From Microbacterium kunmingense (GTDB lineage Bacteria; Actinomycetota; Actinomycetes; Actinomycetales; Microbacteriaceae): DNA of 64,000 nucleotides. The stretch covers positions 1 through 64,000 of the forward strand of contig NZ_JAKNUS010000009.1 in NCBI RefSeq assembly GCF_023155745.1, written 5' to 3'. The notes below the pieces were generated by a model that saw only the letters and a program-made list of their open reading frames with translations, was not told the DNA's origin and made no database searches. Shown one piece after another: positions 16,368 to 24,351 of the stretch. A program made the position numbers and the translations under genes. Position 1 is the stretch's first letter, and each line of letters opens with the position of its first letter.

Positions 16368-17240
16368 ATGTCCCGCACCCGTTCCCGCCTGCACCTGACC
16401 CTGGCCGGCATCGCCCTGGCCGCGCTCGCCCTCACCGGCTGCGCCACAGGCTCGGGCGATTCCGACGCCGACGCCGGCTCCGACGCATCCTCGGCTCCCG
16501 CCGACGAGGGGTACATCACCCCCGGCAAGCTCACGATCGCCACCGGAGAGCCGGCGTACTACCCCTACGTGATCGACGACGACCCGGCATCGGGTGAGGG
16601 GTTCGAGTCGGCGATCGCGTACGCCGTGGCCGAGGAGCTGGGCTTCGCTCCCGAGGATGTCGAGTGGGTGCGCACGACCTTCGAGGCGGCCATCGCCCCG
16701 GGCCCGAAGGACTTCGACGTCAACATCCAGCAGTACTCCATCACCCCGGAGCGGGCCGAGAACGTCGACTTCTCCTCGCCGTACTACGCCGCGAGCCAGG
16801 CGATCGTCGCGATCGAGGGCAACGAGGCCGCCGAGGGCGTCTCATCGCTCGCCGACACGCAGGGCCTCCTCCTCGGCGCCATGGTCGGGTCGACGAGCGC
16901 GCAGACGATCGAAGAGGTCGTGCAGCCCGATACGCCCGCTCAGCTCTACAACACCAACGAGGACGCCAAGGCCGCCCTCGAGGCCGGCCAGATCGACGGC
17001 CTCGTCCTCGACCTGCCCACGGCCTACTACGCCACCGGGGTCTACATCGACAACTCGTTCATCGTCGGCGAGCTGCCGACCGCCGGCATCCCCGACGAGT
17101 GGGGTCTGGTGCTGGCCAAGGACTCGCCGCTGACCGAGCGGGTCACCGCTGCAGTCGATGCGCTCCGTGAGAACGGCACGCTCGAGGCCATCACCCAGGA
17201 GTGGCTGGGCGAAGGCGCCGGCGTCACCCTCCTCGAGTGA
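16368..17240 (+). CDS. Amino-acid ABC transporter substrate-binding lipoprotein
   Basis: 290 residues. A lipoprotein signal with lipobox ALTGC (Cys about residue 25) is followed by an acidic linker and a periplasmic-binding fold of the polar amino-acid family. GEPAYYPYVIDD opens the binding site, and FSSPYYAASQAIVA and WGLVLAKDSPLTE are family-typical. Expected to be anchored outside the membrane and to feed the permease and ATPase downstream. The acidic residues around the site are insufficient to name the amino acid. Start ATG 16368 has CTGGAGG upstream. The 190 bases before it hold GC-rich dyads I cannot assign. Confidence 0.92.
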   Translation: MSRTRSRLHLTLAGIALAALALTGCATGSGDSDADAGSDASSAPADEGYITPGKLTIATGEPAYYPYVIDDDPASGEGFESAIAYAVAEELGFAPEDVEWVRTTFEAAIAPGPKDFDVNIQQYSITPERAENVDFSSPYYAASQAIVAIEGNEAAEGVSSLADTQGLLLGAMVGSTSAQTIEEVVQPDTPAQLYNTNEDAKAALEAGQIDGLVLDLPTAYYATGVYIDNSFIVGELPTAGIPDEWGLVLAKDSPLTERVTAAVDALRENGTLEAITQEWLGEGAGVTLLE

Positions 17241-17263
17241 GGTCCGGCCCCCGCACGGTCGGC

Positions 17264-17269
17264 TAGCGT
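17264..17269 (+). promoter_or_regulatory. Leaderless -10 box of the amino-acid permease gene
   Basis: TAGCGT followed by exactly 6 bases and GTG 17276, inside what otherwise looks like an operon. It would give the permease and ATPase a promoter separate from the binding protein. Confidence 0.5.
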
Positions 17270-17275
17270 CGAAGA

Positions 17276-18127
17276 GTGAGCGCCGACATCCACCAGCCGA
17301 GCGCGCTCGAGCAGGAGCGACGCGCCTACCGCGCGCGCCAATCGACCCGGTCGGTGCTGATCGCCGTCGTGTCCACCCTCGTCTTCGCGGCGGTGGTGTG
17401 GCTGACCGTCGTGAACACGCCCGGGTGGGAGTCGGTGCAGCGGTCGTTCTTCAACCCGGAGACAGCATGGGAGTCGCTCCCCCGCGTCTGGGAAGGCTTC
17501 CTGCTGAACCTGCAGGTACTGGGCCTGTCGGTCATCACCGTCGCGATCGGGGCGACCGTCATCGCCCTCCTCCGTACCCTCCGCGGCGCGGTGTTCTTCC
17601 CCCTCCGGGCGCTGGCAGCGGGGTACACCGACGTCTTCCGCGGCATCCCGCTGATCATCGTCCTCTACCTCGTGGGCTTCGGCATCCCGGGGCTCGTGAA
17701 CGAGCGCATCCCGCCGGTCATCCTCGGTACGGCGGCCATCACCATCACCTACTCGGCATACGTCAGCGAGGTCATCCGGGCGGGAATCGAGGCCGTGCAC
17801 CCCTCGCAGCGGCTGGCCGCCCGGGCGATGGGTCTCGGCTACGCCCAGACCCTGCGCCTGGTCGTGATGCCCCAGGCGCTGCGGAAGATGACCCCACCGC
17901 TGATGAACGACTTCGTCGCGATGCAGAAGGACGTCGGGCTGGTCTCGGTCATCGGCGCGGTCGACGCCGTCCGTGCCGCACAGATCGAGACCTCGCTGTC
18001 GTACAACTTCACGCCCTACATCGTCGCGGCGGTGCTGTTCGTGCTGCTCGCGATCCCGACGATCCGCCTGGCCGACTGGTGGACCGCGCGCCTGCAGCGC
18101 CGCGAGCAGATGGGGTCGATCCTGTGA
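17276..18127 (+). CDS. Amino-acid ABC transporter permease
   Basis: 283-residue membrane subunit of the HisM/GlnP type. One N-terminal hydrophobic segment near 25-45 is followed by a core of about five helices from residue 80. The ATPase-docking loop, SQRLAARAMGLGYAQTLRLV (about 183-202), has the EAA pattern. It imports a polar amino acid together with the lipoprotein upstream and the ATPase downstream. GTG 17276 is chosen because it has a leaderless-type -10 six bases upstream and the protein has a sensible cytoplasmic start. Only one permease gene is present, so the channel is probably a homodimer. Confidence 0.92.
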   Translation: MSADIHQPSALEQERRAYRARQSTRSVLIAVVSTLVFAAVVWLTVVNTPGWESVQRSFFNPETAWESLPRVWEGFLLNLQVLGLSVITVAIGATVIALLRTLRGAVFFPLRALAAGYTDVFRGIPLIIVLYLVGFGIPGLVNERIPPVILGTAAITITYSAYVSEVIRAGIEAVHPSQRLAARAMGLGYAQTLRLVVMPQALRKMTPPLMNDFVAMQKDVGLVSVIGAVDAVRAAQIETSLSYNFTPYIVAAVLFVLLAIPTIRLADWWTARLQRREQMGSIL

Positions 18128-18858
18128 CCGCGCTTTTGCACGCCGACGGAATCTGGAAGTCGTTCGGCGACCGCTCGGTGCTCCGCGGCGTCTCGCTCGA
18201 TCTGTCCGCTCACGAGGTGGTGGCGGTGATCGGGGCGAGCGGCTCGGGCAAATCGACGCTGCTGCGATGTCTGAACCTCCTCGAGACGATCGACGATGGC
18301 CTCATCCTGCTCGGGGGTGACGACATCTCCGATCCCCGCGTCGACGGCAACCGCGTGCGCGCGCGCTTCGGCGCCGTCTTCCAGCACTACAACCTCTTCC
18401 CCCACCTGTCGGTGCTCGACAACGTCACGCTCGCGGCGCGGAAAGTGCACCGGATGCCGCGGCGCGACGCCGACGCGAAGGCGATGGCCCTGCTGGAGCG
18501 CATCGGGCTCGCCGACAAGGCGCGCGAGCATCCCGACCGCCTCTCCGGTGGGCAGCAGCAGCGGGCCGCGATTGTACGGGCCGTGGTGACCGACCCCGAG
18601 GTGCTCTTCCTCGACGAGATCACCTCGGCCCTCGATCCCGAGCTCGTCGGCGAGGTGCTCGAATTGGTGAAGTCGCTGGCCGAGGAGGGCGCGACCATCC
18701 TCATGGCCACCCACGAGATGGCTTTCGCGCGCGATGTCGCCCACCGGGTGCTATTCCTCGACGAGGGACGCGTGGTCGAGCAGGGGCCGCCGAGCGAGGT
18801 GCTCGTGGCGCCACGTGAGGAGCGGACGCGACGATTCCTTTCGCGCTTCACCACCTGA
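18124..18858 (+). CDS. Amino-acid ABC transporter ATP-binding protein
   Basis: 244-residue importer ATPase: Walker A GASGSGKST (about 37-45), Q-loop VFQHYNLFPHLSV, signature LSGGQQQRAAIVRAV (about 140), Walker B VLFLDEITSALDPE (about 160), and switch His in MATHEMAFARDVAHRV. The QHYNLFPH and ITSALDPE stretches are typical of the polar amino-acid family (GlnQ/HisP). It begins at GTG 18124 in a GTGA overlap with the permease, indicating translational coupling. Confidence 0.95.
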   Translation: MTALLHADGIWKSFGDRSVLRGVSLDLSAHEVVAVIGASGSGKSTLLRCLNLLETIDDGLILLGGDDISDPRVDGNRVRARFGAVFQHYNLFPHLSVLDNVTLAARKVHRMPRRDADAKAMALLERIGLADKAREHPDRLSGGQQQRAAIVRAVVTDPEVLFLDEITSALDPELVGEVLELVKSLAEEGATILMATHEMAFARDVAHRVLFLDEGRVVEQGPPSEVLVAPREERTRRFLSRFTT

Positions 18859-18873
18859 GGGGCGGTCGGCGGC

Positions 18874-19005
18874 TCACACCGGCTCGGTCGTGCGGATGAT
18901 CCCGCAGAGCAGACACGACCACGCCACGAGGAAGCGTTCGTCGTCGAGGATCTCGTAGCGCAGCGCATCGCCGCACGTCGGGCACCGCCGCGGATCGGGA
19001 GTCAC
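18874..19005 (-). CDS. Small zinc-ribbon protein (43 residues)
   Basis: A 43-residue gene easily missed because the frame extends far upstream as a shadow. It starts at GTG 19005, overlapping the stop of the gene before it as GTGA. The protein has two CxxC knuckles, CPTCGDALRYEI and WSCLLCGII, about 25 residues apart, a complete single zinc ribbon with little else. Such proteins usually serve as small nucleic-acid or protein-binding modules; no function can be assigned. Coupling to the upstream 100-residue gene suggests a two-component unit. Confidence 0.7.
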   Translation of the reverse strand: MTPDPRRCPTCGDALRYEILDDERFLVAWSCLLCGIIRTTEPV

Positions 19006-19304
19006 GCCGGGAGCCCGTCGCCGAACAGGGAGCCCTGCCGTTCGAGAGAGGTGATCTCGAAGCGGGTGCGCGCGACGATCGGGTAGTCCACGCTCAGCCT
19101 CGTGAGGATCACCCGCACCTGCGCCTCGACCCATGGCTGCGCTTCGAGGGCGACCCGCTCGATCTCGGTGCGCGTCCGCAGCCACACCACCGGCGTGGCA
19201 TCCGGACCCGGAAGCCAGTGCGCGTCGACGACGCCCCACGCCCCCGTCGAGACGACGAGGGGCAGAAGCGCCCGGTCGATCGCCTGGCGCGCGCTGTCGT
19301 CCAT
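19002..19304 (-). CDS. Conserved-looking hypothetical protein, 100 residues
   Basis: 100 residues, no signal peptide or membrane segment, and a regular alternation of helix and strand (for example VVDAHWLPGPDATPVVWLRT, then LSVDYPIVARTRFEI near 70-85). I do not recognise the family. It starts at ATG 19304 with a leaderless-type -10 (TAGCGT) 6 bases upstream, and its stop overlaps the start of the zinc-ribbon gene. The clean promoter and coupling argue that it is a real gene. Confidence 0.6.
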   Translation of the reverse strand: MDDSARQAIDRALLPLVVSTGAWGVVDAHWLPGPDATPVVWLRTRTEIERVALEAQPWVEAQVRVILTRLSVDYPIVARTRFEITSLERQGSLFGDGLPA

Positions 19305-19310
19305 GCGTCT

Positions 19311-19316
19311 ACGCTA
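19311..19316 (-). promoter_or_regulatory. Leaderless -10 box of the 100-residue gene
   Basis: TAGCGT on the minus strand is followed by AGACGC and then ATG 19304, the same spacing as at the other leaderless starts in this window. Confidence 0.55.
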
Positions 19317-19369
19317 ATCCGGCTCGTCCGGCTGGGGGCGGGTGCGGGGACCGCGCGCCGCGGCGCGCC

Positions 19370-19475
19370 GGACTGCACCTGCGCGCCGGGGGGCGGCCGG
19401 ACTGCACGTGCGCGCCGCGGGGCGGCCGGCACGCGCGCGCCGCGGGGCGGCCGGCACGCGCGCGCCGCGGCGCGC
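19370..19475. repeat. GC-rich tandem repeat, about 25-bp unit
   Basis: Three to four imperfect copies of a roughly 25-base unit built around GCGCCGCGGGGCGGCCGG. It lies immediately beside the 67-bp palindromic element at 19495. The remainder of the 19305-19606 gap has no gene. Confidence 0.75.
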
Positions 19476-19494
19476 CGCGCTGCACTGCACGTGC

Positions 19495-19561
19495 GTCGCA
19501 GAATGACGCCGATGTCGCAGAATTCCGGCGATCGGCTGCGACGCCGGTGCGATTCTGCGAC
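19495..19561. repeat. 67-bp four-half-site palindromic element, copy 1
   Basis: GTCGCAGAAT occurs at 19495-19504 and 19514-19523 in direct orientation, and its inverse at 19533-19542 (only the TGCGAC core kept) and 19552-19561. The whole element is a two-fold symmetric 67-bp block with a 19-bp pitch. It lies 45 bases beyond the folD stop. The symmetry extends outward as CACGT on both sides. Confidence 0.85.
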
Positions 19562-19606
19562 CGACGTGTTGTGGGAACGGGGGTGGGGCGGGACGGATGC
19601 CGCGGC

Positions 19607-20491
19607 TCAGGCCTCGAGCGAACGCTCCGCCGCCTCGACGACGTTGGTCATGAGGAGCGCCACGGTCATCGGTCCGACGCCGCCGGGGTTCGGCGAGAGC
19701 CAGCCGGCGACCTCGGCGACATCCGGGTGCACGTCGCCGAAGACGCGCTGCGCGCCCGTCTCGGGATCGTCCTCGCGGGTCACGCCGACGTCGAGCACCG
19801 CGGCACCGGGCTTGACGTCCTCGGCGCGGACGAGGTGCTTGACCCCCGCCGCGGCGACGATGACATCGGCCTGTCGGAGGAACGCCGGGATGTCGGGGGT
19901 GCCGGTGTGGGTGAGGGTCACCGTCGCGTTGATCTCGCGACGGGTCAGCAGCAGCCCGATCGACCGGCCGATGGTGACGCCGCGGCCGACCACGACGACG
20001 TGCTTGCCCCTCAGGTCGTAGTCGTTGCGCAGCAGTAGCTCGATGACCCCGCGCGGAGTGCACGGCAGCGGGGTGGTGATCGGCGCGTTGACGTTCAGCA
20101 CCAGTCGGCCGAGGTTGGTCGGGTGGAGCCCGTCGGCGTCCTTGGCCGGGTCGATCCGCTCGAGGATCGCATCGGTGTCGAGGTGCTTCGGCAGCGGCAG
20201 CTGAACGATGTAGCCGTGGCATTCCGGGTCGGCGTTCAATGCGTCGATGAGAGCCTCGACGTCCTCCTGCGTGGCATCCGCGGGCAGCTCGCGCTGGATC
20301 GAGTTCATCCCGATCCCCACCGACTGCTTGTGCTTCATCCCGACGTACAGCTGCGACGCGGGGTCGGCGCCCACGAGCACCGTCGCGATGCCCGGGGTGA
20401 CGCCGCGCTCCTTCAGCGCCGCGACCCGTTCGGTCAGCTCCGCGCGGATCGCCGCGGCGGCGGCCTTGCCGTCGAGCTTCTGAGCCGTCAT
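19607..20491 (-). CDS. folD: Methylene-THF dehydrogenase / methenyl-THF cyclohydrolase
   Basis: 294 residues, the normal length. It interconverts 5,10-methylene-THF and 10-formyl-THF using NADP in the cytoplasm. Catalytic segment YVGMKHK (Tyr and Lys, about 49-55), the signature [20 protein letters not shown] (about 100-120), the nucleotide-binding [12 protein letters not shown] (about 163) and the C-terminal [14 protein letters not shown] are all present. Start ATG 20491 has AGGAGAG upstream. It lies downstream of glyA on the same strand, separated by a 330-base repeat-bearing gap, and completes the one-carbon supply for purN and purH in this window. Confidence 0.97.
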   Translation of the reverse strand: MTAQKLDGKAAAAAIRAELTERVAALKERGVTPGIATVLVGADPASQLYVGMKHKQSVGIGMNSIQRELPADATQEDVEALIDALNADPECHGYIVQLPLPKHLDTDAILERIDPAKDADGLHPTNLGRLVLNVNAPITTPLPCTPRGVIELLLRNDYDLRGKHVVVVGRGVTIGRSIGLLLTRREINATVTLTHTGTPDIPAFLRQADVIVAAAGVKHLVRAEDVKPGAAVLDVGVTREDDPETGAQRVFGDVHPDVAEVAGWLSPNPGGVGPMTVALLMTNVVEAAERSLEA

Positions 20492-20518
20492 GTCGTCTCT
20501 CCTTCTGCGTCCCTGCGG

Positions 20519-20585
20519 CGAGAGTGCATCTGCGCGCCGAGGGTGCGGGGCGTTCCCGCGTCCTCGGCGTCCAGATGCATTCTCG
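20519..20585. repeat. 67-bp palindromic element with a different half-site
   Basis: Arms of 24 bases (20519-20542 and 20562-20585) match at 21 positions. Inside, the half-site CGAGAGTGC (20519) recurs as CGAGGGTGC 19 bases on (20538), and the inverted forms sit at 20558-20566 and 20577-20585. Length and pitch equal those of the GTCGCAGAAT elements although the sequence differs. It lies just upstream of the folD start, so it could also form a hairpin in the folD leader. Confidence 0.8.
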
Positions 20586-20664
20586 CGGGAAGGGGTGGGG
20601 TGGCGGGGGGTGGGTGCCCGGTGAGTGGGATTCGGGCCAGGTGGGGGGCGGGTCCTCGCCCGAC

Positions 20665-20724
20665 GCGTGGACGCGGGCCCGGGCCGAGGCGTGGACGCCA
20701 GGGCCGGGGCCGGAGGCGTGGACG
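20665..20724. repeat. Short GC-rich direct repeats in the glyA-folD gap
   Basis: GCGTGGACG occurs at 20665, 20689 and 20716 with GGGCC-rich linkers. The rest of 20586-20821 is low-complexity G-rich sequence with no gene, and I see no clear terminator for glyA. Confidence 0.6.
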
Positions 20725-20821
20725 AGCAGGTACGTGCCCGAGGCGCGGAGGCGCGCGCCTTGCCGAACGCCGGGACGAGCGCGCGCGCCAGACGCGGCGA
20801 GCCAGCCCCCGCGCCGGCGGG

Positions 20822-22096
20822 TTACTGGGTCAGTCCGGGGTACAGCGGGAACGCGTCGGCCAGGGCCGCGACGCGCGCGCGGAGCGCCTCGACATCCGCG
20901 TCCGGCTGGAGCGCGAGGGCGATGATGTCGGCCACCTCGGTGAACTCGGCGTCGCCGAACCCGCGGGTCGCGAGCGCGGGGGTGCCGATCCGAAGGCCCG
21001 AGGTCACCATCGGCGGGCGGGGGTCGTTCGGGACGGCGTTGCGGTTGACGGTGATGCGGATCTCGTGAAGGAGGTCCTCGGCCTGCTTGCCGTCGATCTC
21101 GGCCTCGCGCAGGTCGACGAGCACGAGGTGCACGTCGGTGCCGCCCGAACGCACCGAGACGCCGGCGGCGGCGACGTCGGGCTGCATGAGCCGGTCGGCG
21201 AGGATCTTCGCGCCGCGCAGGGTCCGCTCCTGGCGCTCGCGGAACTCCGGGGTCGCGGCGAGCTTGAACGCCGTCGCCTTGGCGGCGATGACGTGCATCA
21301 GCGGTCCGCCCTGCTGCCCCGGGAAGACAGCGGTGTTGATCTTCTTGGCGAGGTCGGCGTCGTTGGTGAGGATGATGCCCGAGCGCGGTCCGCCGATGGT
21401 CTTGTGGACCGTGGATGACACCACGTGCGCGTGCGGGAAGGGCGAGGGGTGCACGCCGGCGGCCACGAGTCCCGCGAAGTGGGCCATGTCGACCCACAGG
21501 AACGCACCGACCTCGTCGGCGATCTCGCGGAACCGGGCGAAATCGAGCTGACGGGGGTAGGCCGACCAGCCGGCGATGATGACCTTCGGCTTGTGCTCCA
21601 CCGCGAGGCGTCGCACCTCGTCCATGTCGATGAGCGAGGTCTCGGGGTCGACGCCGTAGGCGACGATGTCGAACAGTCGGCCCGAGAAGTTGATCTTCAT
21701 GCCGTGTGTCAGGTGCCCGCCCTGGTCGAGGGCGAGGCCGAGCAGTGTGTCTCCGGGCCGCGCGATTGCGTGCAGCACGGCGGCGTTCGCGGTCGCACCG
21801 GAGTGCGGCTGGACGTTGGCGAACCCGGCACCGAACAGCGCCTTGGCGCGCTCGATCGCGAGCTCCTCGGCGACGTCGACGACCTCGCACCCGCCGTAGT
21901 ACCGACGGCCGGGGTATCCCTCGGCGTACTTGTTGGTGAGAACCGAGCCCTGCGACTGCAGCACCGAGACCGGAACGAAGTTCTCGGACGCGATCATCTC
22001 GAGGTAGCCGCGCTGGCGCTCCAGCTCGCGCTCCAGCACGTCGGCGATCTCAGGATCGACCTCGGCGAGGGGGGCGTTGAAGATCGGATCGGACAC
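20822..22096 (-). CDS. glyA: Serine hydroxymethyltransferase
   Basis: 424 residues. It makes glycine and 5,10-methylene-THF from serine, using PLP, in the cytoplasm. Recognised from MIASENFVP near the start, [20 protein letters not shown], and the PLP lysine in [10 protein letters not shown] (about 230). I use GTG 22096 (VSDPIFNAP) because AAGGAG lies six bases before it and conserved sequence starts there. The open frame continues about 56 codons upstream, but that stretch is the riboswitch leader. A ZTP riboswitch precedes it. Confidence 0.97.
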   Translation of the reverse strand: MSDPIFNAPLAEVDPEIADVLERELERQRGYLEMIASENFVPVSVLQSQGSVLTNKYAEGYPGRRYYGGCEVVDVAEELAIERAKALFGAGFANVQPHSGATANAAVLHAIARPGDTLLGLALDQGGHLTHGMKINFSGRLFDIVAYGVDPETSLIDMDEVRRLAVEHKPKVIIAGWSAYPRQLDFARFREIADEVGAFLWVDMAHFAGLVAAGVHPSPFPHAHVVSSTVHKTIGGPRSGIILTNDADLAKKINTAVFPGQQGGPLMHVIAAKATAFKLAATPEFRERQERTLRGAKILADRLMQPDVAAAGVSVRSGGTDVHLVLVDLREAEIDGKQAEDLLHEIRITVNRNAVPNDPRPPMVTSGLRIGTPALATRGFGDAEFTEVADIIALALQPDADVEALRARVAALADAFPLYPGLTQ

Positions 22097-22130
22097 AGCG
22101 GTCTCCTTCCACAGCGGCGGATCGGACATC

Positions 22131-22222
22131 GGCCCAGGCGTGCGGTCGAATGCTTCTGCGGTCGGACGGATGACTCCCGGTCGCTCCCCGGTGGGTGCCC
22201 ACCTCAACGCCAGTTGCGACAC
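22131..22222 (-). ncRNA. ZTP (pfl) riboswitch in the glyA leader
   Basis: On the minus strand the conserved pieces appear in order: TCGCAACTGGCG (22219-22208), a GGTGGGCACCCACC stem (22203-22190), GGGGAGCGA (22189-22181), a variable spacer, and CCGCACGCCTGGGCC (22145-22131). These are the two halves of the pfl aptamer, including its pseudoknot partners. It binds ZTP/ZMP, the purine intermediate that accumulates when 10-formyl-THF is scarce, and typically turns on folate and purine genes such as glyA. About 35 bases separate it from the start codon, so control could be translational or by attenuation; no terminator is obvious. Confidence 0.9.
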
Positions 22223-22226
22223 CCCG

Positions 22227-22232
22227 AGCATA
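22227..22232 (-). promoter_or_regulatory. -10 box of the glyA transcript
   Basis: TATGCT on the minus strand, about 6 bases before the first conserved base of the ZTP aptamer, so the RNA would begin at the aptamer. A -35 box is not clear. Confidence 0.6.
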
Positions 22233-22269
22233 GTGGATCGCGGGCGGTAGGCTGATCGAGCCACCCTTT

Positions 22270-22286
22270 TGTAAAGGATCCTTACA
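22270..22286 (+). promoter_or_regulatory. Operator over the start of the hexosaminidase gene
   Basis: TGTAAAGGATCCTTACA is an almost perfect palindrome around AAGGATCCTT. It covers the ribosome site (AAGGA) and touches ATG 22286. A -10-like TAGGCT lies at 22248-22253, so a repressor bound here would block early elongation. The GTAAGG half-site also occurs upstream of the ROK regulator gene of the amino-sugar locus. Confidence 0.6.
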
Positions 22287-23815
22287 TGACGGCGACCCTC
22301 CCCCTCGTGCCCCTGCCGCGATCAGTCAGCCCGTCCGACGGCGCACCTTTCCTCCTCACCGCGCGCACCCCGCTGATCGCGGAATCGGATGCCGCGGCGG
22401 CGGCCCGCCGCATCCTCTCCGCCGCGACGGCGCAGACCCTCGGTCTCCCCACGGACCCCCTTCCCTCCTCCCCCGCGATCACCCTGACGCACACCTCCGA
22501 CATCGGACCGAGCGGCGCCTACCGCCTCCGCTCCGCCGTCGCCGGCCTGGAGATCTCGGCTGCCGATGCCCCCGGCCTCGCCGCGGGCCTGCACACCCTC
22601 ACGCAGCTGCTCGAGCCCGTCACCGACGGGTGGGTGGTGCCCGCGCTCCTCATCGACGACGCGCCCCGCTTCGCCTACCGCGGACTCATGCTCGACGTCG
22701 CCCGCCACTTCTTCCCGGTGGACGATGTCTGCGCGGTCATCGACCGCGCCGCGAGCCTGAAGCTCACCCACCTGCACCTTCACCTCACCGACGACCAGGG
22801 CTGGCGGCTGGAGCTGCGGGCGCACCCGGCCCTCACCGACGCCGCCTCCGCCTCGGCGGTCGGCGGCGATCCGGGCGGGTTCTACACCCGGGAGGACTAC
22901 GAGCGGATCGTCGTGTACGCCGCCGACCGCCACATCACCGTCGTGCCCGAGATCGATCTGCCCGGGCATACCCACGCCGTCGGCCTGGCCTACCCGCGTC
23001 TGGCCGCCGACCCCGTCGTGACCCCCGAACTCGCCGCCGAAGCCGCCGCGCGCGGTGAGGCCCTCCCTGCCGCCGGCACGCCCTACACCGGGCTCGGCGT
23101 GGGATTCTCCTCGCTCCGCCTCGATGACGAGGCGACGTTCGACTTCGTCGCGGACGTCCTCGGAGAGCTGGCCCGTCTGACGCCCGGCCCCTATCTGCAC
23201 CTGGGCGGCGACGAGGCTTTCGGCACCGCCCCCGAGGAGTACGACGCCTTCCTCTCCCGCGTGACGCAGCTGGTCGCCGACCTCGGCAAGGTCCCGATCA
23301 CGTGGCACGACGCCGGGCGGGCGGATGTCGCCCCCGAGACCATCGGGCAGTACTGGGCGCTCACCACCCCCGATTCCGAGGCGGCCGAGGCCGCGCGGGC
23401 CTTCGTGCATCGCGCGGGCGGCGTCATCCTCTCCCCCGCCGACGCGGTCTACCTCGACATGAAGTACGACGACGACACCGCGCGCGGCCTTACCTGGGCG
23501 AACGGCCCGACGAGCGTGCGGCGCGCGTACGAGTGGGAACCGGCGTCGCTTGTCGACGGGATCACCGACGACGACATCGTCGGTGTCGAAGCGGCCGTGT
23601 GGACCGAGACCATCGATGATCTCGTCGGTCTCGACGCCATGATGTTCCCGCGATTGGCCGCGGCGGCCGAGGCGGCCTGGTCGGCGCCGCTCGGGTCCGA
23701 TCCCGAGCGCTCATGGGAGTCGTTCCGCCGGCGTGTGGGTGGGCTCGCTCCGCTCTGGCGGCGGCAGGGGATCGCGTTCCACCCCGACGGCCGGATCCCG
23801 TGGGCGGAGGGGTGA
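22286..23815 (+). CDS. Beta-N-acetylhexosaminidase (GH20)
   Basis: 509 residues. A GH20 N-terminal domain (about 1-125) precedes the TIM barrel, which starts at [16 protein letters not shown]. Substrate-binding [14 protein letters not shown] and catalytic Asp-Glu in [11 protein letters not shown] (about 308-309) are visible. It releases terminal GlcNAc or GalNAc from oligosaccharides by substrate-assisted catalysis. There is no signal peptide, so it probably acts in the cytoplasm on imported chito-oligosaccharides, which suits the ROK/NagB uptake locus at 26119-32303. The start codon sits inside a palindromic operator. Confidence 0.93.
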   Translation: MTATLPLVPLPRSVSPSDGAPFLLTARTPLIAESDAAAAARRILSAATAQTLGLPTDPLPSSPAITLTHTSDIGPSGAYRLRSAVAGLEISAADAPGLAAGLHTLTQLLEPVTDGWVVPALLIDDAPRFAYRGLMLDVARHFFPVDDVCAVIDRAASLKLTHLHLHLTDDQGWRLELRAHPALTDAASASAVGGDPGGFYTREDYERIVVYAADRHITVVPEIDLPGHTHAVGLAYPRLAADPVVTPELAAEAAARGEALPAAGTPYTGLGVGFSSLRLDDEATFDFVADVLGELARLTPGPYLHLGGDEAFGTAPEEYDAFLSRVTQLVADLGKVPITWHDAGRADVAPETIGQYWALTTPDSEAAEAARAFVHRAGGVILSPADAVYLDMKYDDDTARGLTWANGPTSVRRAYEWEPASLVDGITDDDIVGVEAAVWTETIDDLVGLDAMMFPRLAAAAEAAWSAPLGSDPERSWESFRRRVGGLAPLWRRQGIAFHPDGRIPWAEG

Positions 23816-23871
23816 GCGCCGCCGCACCGCCGGACCCGCGGCATCCCGGGTCGAGGACACGCGCCCGCGCC

Positions 23872-23877
23872 TAGACT
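23872..23877 (+). promoter_or_regulatory. Leaderless -10 box of the DUF2568-like gene
   Basis: TAGACT, then GGAGCG, then ATG 23884. GGAG in the 6-base gap could also act as a ribosome site if transcription began further upstream, so leaderless status is likely but not certain. Confidence 0.5.
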
Positions 23878-23883
23878 GGAGCG

Positions 23884-24351
23884 ATGCCGGAAGAGCCCAC
23901 CCAGCCACCGCGGACGGATGCTGGGCGCACCGCCGAATCGAGCCCCGCACTGACGCCGAACGTGACGCCGCAGCAGCCGCAGGCTCCGGCGGAGGGGCGC
24001 CCCGCCGGCACCCGCGCCCCGCTCTCGGGGATCGACATCCTCGCCTTCGTCTGCGAGCTGTTCGCCTTCGTCTCCCTCGCCTTCTGGGGCTTCGTCGCCT
24101 GGCCCCTCCCCTGGAACATCGTCGCCGGCATCGGCGCCCCGGTGGTCGCGATCCTCATCTGGGCGCTGTTCGTCTCCCCCCGGGCGGTGTTCGCGGTGCA
24201 CCCGTTCGTCCGGGCGTTCGTCGAACTGCTCGTCTACGCCGCGGCCGTCCTCGCCTGGTGGGACCTCGGCGCGGTCTGGGTCGGCATCGTCTTCGGCGTC
24301 ATCGCCGTCACTGCCGGGGTGTTCGCCGGCCGGCGGCAGCTGTCGTCGTGA
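23884..24351 (+). CDS. YrdB/DUF2568-like membrane protein
   Basis: 155 residues. A Pro/Gln-rich cytoplasmic tail of about 45 residues is followed by four hydrophobic helices: IDILAFVCELFAFVSLAFWG, WNIVAGIGAPVVAILIWALF, FVELLVYAAAVLAWWDL and VWVGIVFGVIAVTAGVF. The helix pattern FCELFAFVSLAFWGF and FVSPRAVF fits the YrdB/DUF2568 family. Function unknown. Its stop overlaps the next start as GTGA, so it is coupled to the FAD oxidase gene. Confidence 0.8.
   Translation: MPEEPTQPPRTDAGRTAESSPALTPNVTPQQPQAPAEGRPAGTRAPLSGIDILAFVCELFAFVSLAFWGFVAWPLPWNIVAGIGAPVVAILIWALFVSPRAVFAVHPFVRAFVELLVYAAAVLAWWDLGAVWVGIVFGVIAVTAGVFAGRRQLSS

Noticed and set aside
19314..21890. 858-residue open frame on the minus strand
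   Set aside because: It is a shadow frame across glyA and folD; composition is Arg/Pro/Gly-rich and lacks any family motif.
22097..22264. 56-codon N-terminal extension of glyA
   Set aside because: The stretch is the ZTP riboswitch; a ribosome site and conserved sequence start at GTG 22096.
22286..23815. Secreted hexosaminidase
   Set aside because: The N-terminus [14 protein letters not shown] lacks a signal peptide.
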